Assembly: GCA_017432405.1 (NCBI GenBank) | Contig: JAFRJF010000187.1 | Location: 1-18,023 of the forward strand | From: Clostridia bacterium | Lineage (GTDB): Bacteria > Bacillota_A > Clostridia > Christensenellales > Aristaeellaceae | Direction of reading: 5' to 3' | DNA: 18,023 nucleotides | In this document: piece by piece, positions 14,115-18,023 of the stretch | Layout of the letters: each line of letters begins with the position of its first letter | Position numbering within the stretch: the first letter of the stretch is position 1 | Notes under the pieces: model-generated | Seen by the model: only the letters and a program-made list of their open reading frames with translations | Told to the model about the DNA's origin: nothing | Databases searched by the model: none | Translations under genes and position numbers: made by a program

Positions 14115-15287
14115 TCAGCCGAGATCCGCGACGGTCTGGGTCTTGATGAAGTCGAACTCGCCCGTCTCGTTGTTGGCCTGCTTGATGTAGGCCATGTCCT
14201 TGTTGGCGTCGCCGTTCTCGTCGAAGGAGATGGAACCGGTGACACCATCGCACACCACGCCGGGAAGCGCGTCGGCCACAGCCTGCGGATCGGCGCTGCC
14301 AGCGGCCTTGATGGCTTCGATGGCAACATTGTAGGCGTCGAAGCCCAGCGCGGACACGGCCGCGACGATGTCGTTGCCGCCGTTGTTGGTCTTCTTGTCG
14401 GCGTTATCGTTCAGCCAGGCCTTGAAGCCGGAGACGAAGTCGGCGGCCACGGAGCTGGACTCGTCCTTCTCGTCGAAGAAGGTGGAGCAGTACACTTCCA
14501 CGTTCTTGCCCTTGGCTGCGTCCAGGATAACGGAGGATTCCCAGGTATCGCCGGCGGCGATGGGGAACGACACGTTGGCGGAGGCCGCCTGGTCGATGAT
14601 CAGGGACGCAGAGGTGGTGGAGCTGGGCGCGAAGAAGAAGTCGCAGCCCTCGTTCACGGCGGTGGTCAGATAGGAAGCGAACTCACTGTTGCCCTCCTGG
14701 AACTCACCGGTAACGACCTCGCCGCCCAGAGCGGTGAAGGCCTGTTGGAAGTAGAAGCCCAGGCCGGTGGAATAGTCATCGCCCAGCTGGGTCAGCACGT
14801 AGGCCTTCTTGGCGCCCTTCTCCTCCTTGGCGAAGTTGGCCATGACAGTGCCCTGGAAGGGATCCAGGAAGCACACGCGCCAGTAGTAGTCGCACAGTAG
14901 CGTGACGCTGGGGTTGGTGCAGCTGCAGCCGATGGCGGGTGTTTTGTTCGCTGCAAACACGTCGCCGCCGGCCATGGAGACGCCGCTGCCGTAGGAGCCC
15001 AGCACGATGGACACCTTGTCATTCACCAGGGTCTGGGCCGCAGAGACGGCCTTGTCGGTCTGAGACTGGTTGTCGACGATGTCCAGCTCAATATCATAGG
15101 TAACTCCGCCGATTTCAACGGTGGGGGTCAGGGAATGGGCGTACTCAATGCCCAGGACCTCCTGCTTGCCGCCAGCGCCATTGTCGCCGGAAGCCGGCTC
15201 GAAAACGCCGATCTTCAGGGTCTCGGCCATGGCCGCCGCAGAGAGGACCAGCATCATTGCCAATACGATTGCCAATACCTTCTTCAT
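14115..15287 (-). CDS. Branched-chain amino acid-type ABC transporter substrate-binding protein
   Basis: 390 aa, a periplasmic-binding-protein type I (Peripla_BP_6, Leu/Ile/Val-binding) receptor for the Liv importer. The signal peptide MKKVLAIVLAMMLVLSAAAMA is followed by ETLKIGVFEPASGDNGAGGK, the usual start of the first lobe, then ELDIVDNQSQTDKAVSAAQTLV and VSIVLGSYGSG. The predicted signal peptidase I site is AMA|ET; there is no lipobox cysteine, which is unusual for a binding protein in a Gram-positive cell. The exact amino acid cannot be deduced. The ATG at 15287 is supported by AGGAGG about 9 nt upstream; the open frame continues upstream but has no start signal and overlaps the promoter. 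Confidence 0.93.
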   Translation of the reverse strand: MKKVLAIVLAMMLVLSAAAMAETLKIGVFEPASGDNGAGGKQEVLGIEYAHSLTPTVEIGGVTYDIELDIVDNQSQTDKAVSAAQTLVNDKVSIVLGSYGSGVSMAGGDVFAANKTPAIGCSCTNPSVTLLCDYYWRVCFLDPFQGTVMANFAKEEKGAKKAYVLTQLGDDYSTGLGFYFQQAFTALGGEVVTGEFQEGNSEFASYLTTAVNEGCDFFFAPSSTTSASLIIDQAASANVSFPIAAGDTWESSVILDAAKGKNVEVYCSTFFDEKDESSSVAADFVSGFKAWLNDNADKKTNNGGNDIVAAVSALGFDAYNVAIEAIKAAGSADPQAVADALPGVVCDGVTGSISFDENGDANKDMAYIKQANNETGEFDFIKTQTVADLG

Positions 15288-15312
15288 GGGAAAAAACCTC
15301 CTGTTAATATGG

Positions 15313-15349
15313 ATAGCGCTATTATACATTTTCCGCAACACAAATGCAA
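15313..15349 (-). promoter_or_regulatory. Promoter of the liv operon with start-site palindrome
   Basis: TTGCAT (15344-15349) and TATAAT (15321-15326) on the minus strand are 17 bp apart. The 10-bp palindrome ATAGCGCTAT (15313-15322) overlaps the end of the -10 and the start site, where a repressor could bind. AGCGCT centres occur in operators of several repressor families, but this one is too short to assign. Confidence 0.8.
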
Positions 15350-15431
15350 CCCCAAAATTGTTTATTTTGCAGCCTTTCTCTATGCTTTGTGCGTCTGCGC
15401 CACATAAATCCGCCTGCGGCGGACACAATTC

Positions 15432-15476
15432 GGCCCTTTTTGCAGAAGTTACCTTAATAATCATGCAAATAGGGCC
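15432..15476. repeat. Long inverted repeat between divergent promoters
   Basis: Arms of 13 bp, GGCCCTTTTTGCA and TGCAAATAGGGCC, match at 12 positions and are separated by 19 bp. There is no U-tract on either side. It lies within the 447-bp divergent intergenic region (15288-15734), about 80 bp upstream of the liv promoter and 170 bp upstream of the NlpC gene promoter. It could be an operator. Apart from this and the promoters, I see no gene in the region. Confidence 0.55.
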
Positions 15477-15645
15477 TTATATGGCATTGTGTATATATAA
15501 ACGCTCCACCTTGAAAGACAATCTGCGGGCTTTCTGGCTTGAAATCACCTCTTTAGTTGCAATGGAAATCGTTTTTCATCCCGCTTTATCCTTTATATTA
15601 ACACATTTCCATCACAGATTTTTCATGTATAATTATTAAGAATTG

Positions 15646-15674
15646 TTGACAGTTATTGTATTTCGTGGTATAAT
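15646..15674 (+). promoter_or_regulatory. Promoter of the NlpC/P60 gene
   Basis: Perfect TTGACA (15646-15651) and TATAAT (15669-15674) with a 17-bp spacer. Transcription should start near 15681, about 54 nt before the ATG. Confidence 0.88.
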
Positions 15675-15734
15675 GATTATAATCGGTTTTCTTAGCTTGT
15701 CTGATATGCACAACGAGGGAGGCCTCAGCAATTT

Positions 15735-16901
15735 ATGGAACGATATATCAGCCTTGCACTGTTATTGGCGCTGTTATTGACGACCGTCAATTGTACCGCT
15801 CTTGCCGAAGCAGAGGATATCCGCATAGACGATGCGGATTTCACGGAATCTGAAGTCCTGGAGGTTGATGCGATCGATCTCGGGGATCTTGGCATCCTTG
15901 ACGTCGATCTGCTGAACGATCCCGAGGCAGATGTCAGCCTGCAGCTGGCAGCCGAAGAAGGCGAACCTTCAGACGAAGCCTGTCAGACGAATAAATCCAA
16001 TCCGAAGCTTACATCCACATCCATAAGCATTGGCGTAAAAGAAAAATACACCAAGCTGAAGGTCGAGATGATCTCAAGCAACGGAAAATCGCCGAAAATC
16101 AAATGGCGCTCCGCCAACAAAAAAATTGCAAAGGTCGATTCCAAGACCGGCAAGGTCACTGGCGTCAAGAAGGGTAAAACCACCATCTATGCGAAGGTGG
16201 AGGGTTACAAGAAAGAGATCAAGTGCAAGGTCAATGTATTGAAAGCGCCCAAGGCCAAAAACTTCTCCATATCACCGAAGAACGGCTCGCTGAAGGTCGG
16301 CGACGTCGGTCAGTACAAGATCGACTTCGACAGCGGCTATGGCGGAAGCTTCACCTTCTCCAGCAGCGACCCAGAGATCGCCACAATCGACGAAAAGGGC
16401 CTTGTCACCGCCGTATCGCCCGGCACCTGCAAAATCACGGTGACCATGTACAATGAAGTTTCGCACACCGTATCGCTTCAGGTCCTCGGTAGCGGCTCCT
16501 CCGAAAATGATAAAATAGAGAAGCTGCTCGAGTGTGCCCGCAGCAAGCTGGGCAAGCCCTACGACAGCAGGCACAACTTCGGTCCCAACAGCTTTGACTG
16601 CATCGGCTTTACATACTGGTGCTACAAGCAGGTGGACGTCAAGCTGAAGGATTCCACCAGCAAGCAGGTCAACGACAGCCGCTTCATGGAGGTTTCCTAC
16701 GACGAGCTTGCCCCCGGTGATTTGGTTTACTTCCACACCGATACCAGCAGCACGGCCAACCACGCGGCCATTTACCTGGGCAACGGCGAGATCATCCACG
16801 CCTCCTATACGGCTGGTGAAGTCATCATCAGCCAAATGGTCTCCTCCAAATCCGACTACTACAAGCGCAATTTCCACTGTGCCCGCAGGGTCTTCACCTG
16901 A
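15735..16901 (+). CDS. Secreted NlpC/P60 hydrolase with two bacterial Ig-like domains
   Basis: 388 aa. Signal peptide 1-24 with a likely cut at ALA|EA; a very acidic stretch (25-82); two Big2-type Ig-like domains (about 90-168, Lys-rich, and about 174-251), each with the characteristic IAKVDSKTGKVTGVKKGKTT or IATIDEKGLVTAVSPGTCKI pattern; and a C-terminal NlpC/P60 domain (about 258-388). The catalytic triad is visible: Cys289 in FDCIGF, His343 in NHAAIYLG and His355 in IIHAS, twelve residues apart as in Spr. The usual Ser after the Cys is Ile. It probably cleaves peptide stems in peptidoglycan outside the cell, with the Ig-like part holding it at the wall. It is the only plus-strand gene. GGAGG lies about 12 nt before the ATG, which is longer than usual. 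Confidence 0.92.
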   Translation: MERYISLALLLALLLTTVNCTALAEAEDIRIDDADFTESEVLEVDAIDLGDLGILDVDLLNDPEADVSLQLAAEEGEPSDEACQTNKSNPKLTSTSISIGVKEKYTKLKVEMISSNGKSPKIKWRSANKKIAKVDSKTGKVTGVKKGKTTIYAKVEGYKKEIKCKVNVLKAPKAKNFSISPKNGSLKVGDVGQYKIDFDSGYGGSFTFSSSDPEIATIDEKGLVTAVSPGTCKITVTMYNEVSHTVSLQVLGSGSSENDKIEKLLECARSKLGKPYDSRHNFGPNSFDCIGFTYWCYKQVDVKLKDSTSKQVNDSRFMEVSYDELAPGDLVYFHTDTSSTANHAAIYLGNGEIIHASYTAGEVIISQMVSSKSDYYKRNFHCARRVFT

Positions 16902-16915
16902 ATAAGCGGCAGAAT

Positions 16916-16980
16916 AAAAACCCCTCGTTTCAACCCGGACAGGCGATTCAGTCGTCATCTCTGGTGGAACGAGGGGTTTT
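16916..16980. terminator. Bidirectional intrinsic terminator
   Basis: Arms AAAACCCCTCGTT (16917-16929) and AACGAGGGGTTTT (16968-16980) pair perfectly over 13 bp with a 38-nt loop. Read rightward it ends in TTTTCCTTT after the NlpC gene; read leftward it ends in TTTTTATT after the small membrane protein gene. It should therefore stop both convergent units. Confidence 0.85.
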
Positions 16981-16988
16981 CCTTTGCC

Positions 16989-17138
16989 CTACGGATCCTC
17001 TTGATTTTCGGAACGCGCGTGCTTTTGCCGCTTCTTTTTGATCGCATCTTTTCGCTTCTCAGATTTGATGTACATATATAAAGCGTCAAACGGTGCAATG
17101 ATCACACTCACCAGCAGCGCGATATAGACCCACTTCAT
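16989..17138 (-). CDS. 49-residue membrane protein (hypothetical)
   Basis: A short frame reading MKWVYIALLVSVIIAPF (residues 1-17), then DALYMYIKSEKRKDAIKK, and ending in SENQEDP. It has one hydrophobic helix (about 3-21) followed by a strongly basic, then acidic, cytoplasmic tail, a plausible single-pass small membrane protein. It starts 31 bp after the thpR stop and ends 9 bp before the shared terminator, so it fits as the second gene of the thpR unit. The ribosome binding site is weak (GGGG about 10 nt upstream). I recognise no family. The gene could be chance, but the helix-plus-charged-tail pattern and placement argue for it. Confidence 0.6.
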   Translation of the reverse strand: MKWVYIALLVSVIIAPFDALYMYIKSEKRKDAIKKKRQKHARSENQEDP

Positions 17139-17169
17139 GCGCTTAAGCCCCGCTTTTCAAACCGATTTC

Positions 17170-17664
17170 TCACTGAATTTCCGTATAGATCATGCCCCTT
17201 TTGCCCCTGTCTGAGCGCATCAGCGACGCATGATCCGCAAGCATGCCAATCCCTTCGACGGATATTCCCGGAAGCCTTGACAGCTCTATGCTCGCCCTGC
17301 GCAGCACCGTTATATGCGGTGAAAAGCGCTTCCTGTCAAAGGGTATGCCTGCCTCCGCCAGGGCATGGCGCAGCTGGCGTACATAGCCCTGCAGCCCTGG
17401 CGACGGCTTCAGGCCGGCCCACCACAGATCGCCAAAGCAGCCTATGCCATCCAGCTTCATTTCAAACGGTTCAAAGGGGATGCCGCCCATGACCTCCAGC
17501 ACCTGTTCCGGGTCACTGTAATCACCGATAAAGGCCAGGGTCAGGTGCAAGTTCTCCCTGGGCGTATAGTTCCCGCGGACGCCCCTACGAAGCAAATCGC
17601 TCTGGACGTTGCATATCGCGTCGCGCATTTCCTCCGACAATTGAACCGCTATAAACAATCTCAC
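17170..17664 (-). CDS. thpR: RNA 2',3'-cyclic phosphodiesterase (2'-5' RNA ligase family)
   Basis: 164-aa protein of the 2H phosphoesterase superfamily. The two HxTx motifs are HLTL (His40, in ENLHLTLAFIG) and HITV (His117, in RFSPHITVLRR), each placed as in bacterial ThpR/LigT. It opens 2',3'-cyclic phosphates on RNA, and family members can join 2'-5' RNA ends in vitro; the cellular role is unclear. The GTG at 17664 is chosen because the protein then starts VRLFIAVQLS, matching the usual MRLFIAI start, with AGGAG about 11 nt upstream. An ATG at 17697 would add 11 residues without homology. It has its own promoter and lies just downstream of an rRNA operon. Confidence 0.93.
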   Translation of the reverse strand: MRLFIAVQLSEEMRDAICNVQSDLLRRGVRGNYTPRENLHLTLAFIGDYSDPEQVLEVMGGIPFEPFEMKLDGIGCFGDLWWAGLKPSPGLQGYVRQLRHALAEAGIPFDRKRFSPHITVLRRASIELSRLPGISVEGIGMLADHASLMRSDRGKRGMIYTEIQ

Positions 17665-17724
17665 GGCTGTCACCGCTCCTCTCAGCCACCGTGGCATAGA
17701 TATGCTTCCACCGTATCCAGCTCT

Positions 17725-17753
17725 ATTATAACCAAACGCCCACCTTAAATCAA
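17725..17753 (-). promoter_or_regulatory. Promoter of thpR
   Basis: TTGATT (17748-17753) and a perfect TATAAT (17725-17730) on the minus strand with a 17-bp spacer. Transcription should begin near 17718, about 54 nt before the GTG start. Confidence 0.8.
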
Positions 17754-17843
17754 CCGGTGCAGTAGCCGTTAATCCTGTTGATAAACAACCCGGACGATCC
17801 AGGCGTTCACCTGTTTAACTGACCTGTTTTGCGTCAATCGTAC

Positions 17844-17876
17844 AAAAAAAGAGAGCCACTCATGCGAATGACTCTC
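17844..17876 (-). terminator. rRNA operon terminator
   Basis: An 11-bp stem (two G-U pairs) with a GCAT loop, from GAGAGTCATTC to GAGTGGCTCTC on the minus strand, is followed by seven U. It begins 7 bp after the 5S 3' end and should end the rRNA transcript. Confidence 0.92.
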
Positions 17877-17883
17877 GGTGAAA

Positions 17884-17999
17884 TCCGGCGACGACCTACC
17901 CTACCGGGCCGTTTCCAGCCAAGTACTATCAGCGTGCTGAGGCTTAACTTCTGTGTTCGGGATGGGAACAGGTGGATCCCTCAGGCTATTGTCACCGGA
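17884..17999 (-). rRNA. rrf: 5S rRNA
   Basis: 116-nt 5S gene on the minus strand. The ends TCCGGTGAC and GTCGCCGGA pair to form helix I. The conserved internal stretches CCCATCCCGAACACAGAAG, GTTAAGCC and the GATAGTACT region near the loop E side are present. Ends are set from the terminal helix and may be off by one or two bases. It is the last gene of an rRNA operon whose 23S lies beyond the window. Confidence 0.96.
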
Positions 18000-18023
18000 A
18001 ATATGGGGTTGTCAAGGTCTTCG
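18000..18023 (-). other. 23S-5S spacer (partial)
   Basis: The last 24 bases lie immediately upstream of 5S in transcription and belong to the spacer between 23S and 5S. I see no tRNA in this stretch. Confidence 0.7.

Noticed and set aside
15288..15464. N-terminal extension of the binding protein to 15464
   Set aside because: The extension overlaps the promoter and the ribosome binding site at 15287 and would place a signal peptide 59 residues inside the protein.
15480..15640. Short minus-strand frames in the divergent intergenic region (8 and 23 codons)
   Set aside because: Too short, with no supporting context; one has a possible ribosome binding site but no recognisable product.
17780..17840. 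Direct repeat AAACAGGT, two copies 14 bp apart upstream of thpR
   Set aside because: Only eight bases, two copies, and placed between an rRNA terminator and a promoter; may be chance.

Overview
The window looks like a complete chromosomal segment between two ribosomal RNA operons of a Gram-positive, probably spore-forming member of the Clostridia. A fragment of the 16S rRNA 5' end lies at the left edge and a full 5S rRNA at the right edge, both on the minus strand. The cut inside rRNA at both ends is what an assembly broken at repeated rrn operons would give. The clostridial assignment is inferred from consensus sigma-A promoters with 17-bp spacers, strong purine-rich ribosome binding sites, a YlbJ-like sporulation membrane protein, an exosporium/coat-like protein and single-membrane export signals. 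Coding DNA is GC-rich and promoter regions are AT-rich. All protein genes but one run on the minus strand, co-oriented with the rRNA.

Layout in minus-strand transcription order (right to left): 5S rRNA and its terminator; thpR (RNA 2',3'-cyclic phosphodiesterase) with a 49-residue membrane protein gene too short for routine ORF calling; a convergent plus-strand secreted NlpC/P60 hydrolase with two Ig-like domains, sharing a bidirectional terminator; a five-gene branched-chain amino-acid-type ABC importer (binding protein, livH, livM, livG, livF); a small helical protein; a response regulator and histidine kinase followed by a membrane-anchored NodB-fold protein that has lost its catalytic residues; a LacI-type repressor with an operator-like site in its own leader; a Cys-rich BclA-like surface protein; an apparently active paralogue of the NodB protein, behind a leader terminator, coupled to dUTPase; a nucleotidyltransferase; the YlbJ-like protein; then the promoter, leader and start of the next rrn operon.

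Three themes stand out. (1) Two paralogous envelope proteins share one architecture (membrane anchor, Pro/Thr/Ser-rich linker, NodB fold, peptidoglycan-binding domain). One keeps the deacetylase residues. The other has lost them and is encoded with a two-component system whose kinase has almost no extracytoplasmic domain, which suggests a cell-wall sensing module. (2) At two unrelated junctions the terminator of one gene is fused to the ribosome binding site of the next: the 3' arm of the hairpin is the Shine-Dalgarno sequence, the U-tract is the spacer, and the start codon follows at once. (3) The active NodB gene has a strong promoter and then a complete intrinsic terminator inside its leader, so an attenuator or a small RNA of about 90 nt is likely.

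All calls come from reading the sequence and recalling family motifs. No database search or folding calculation was run.
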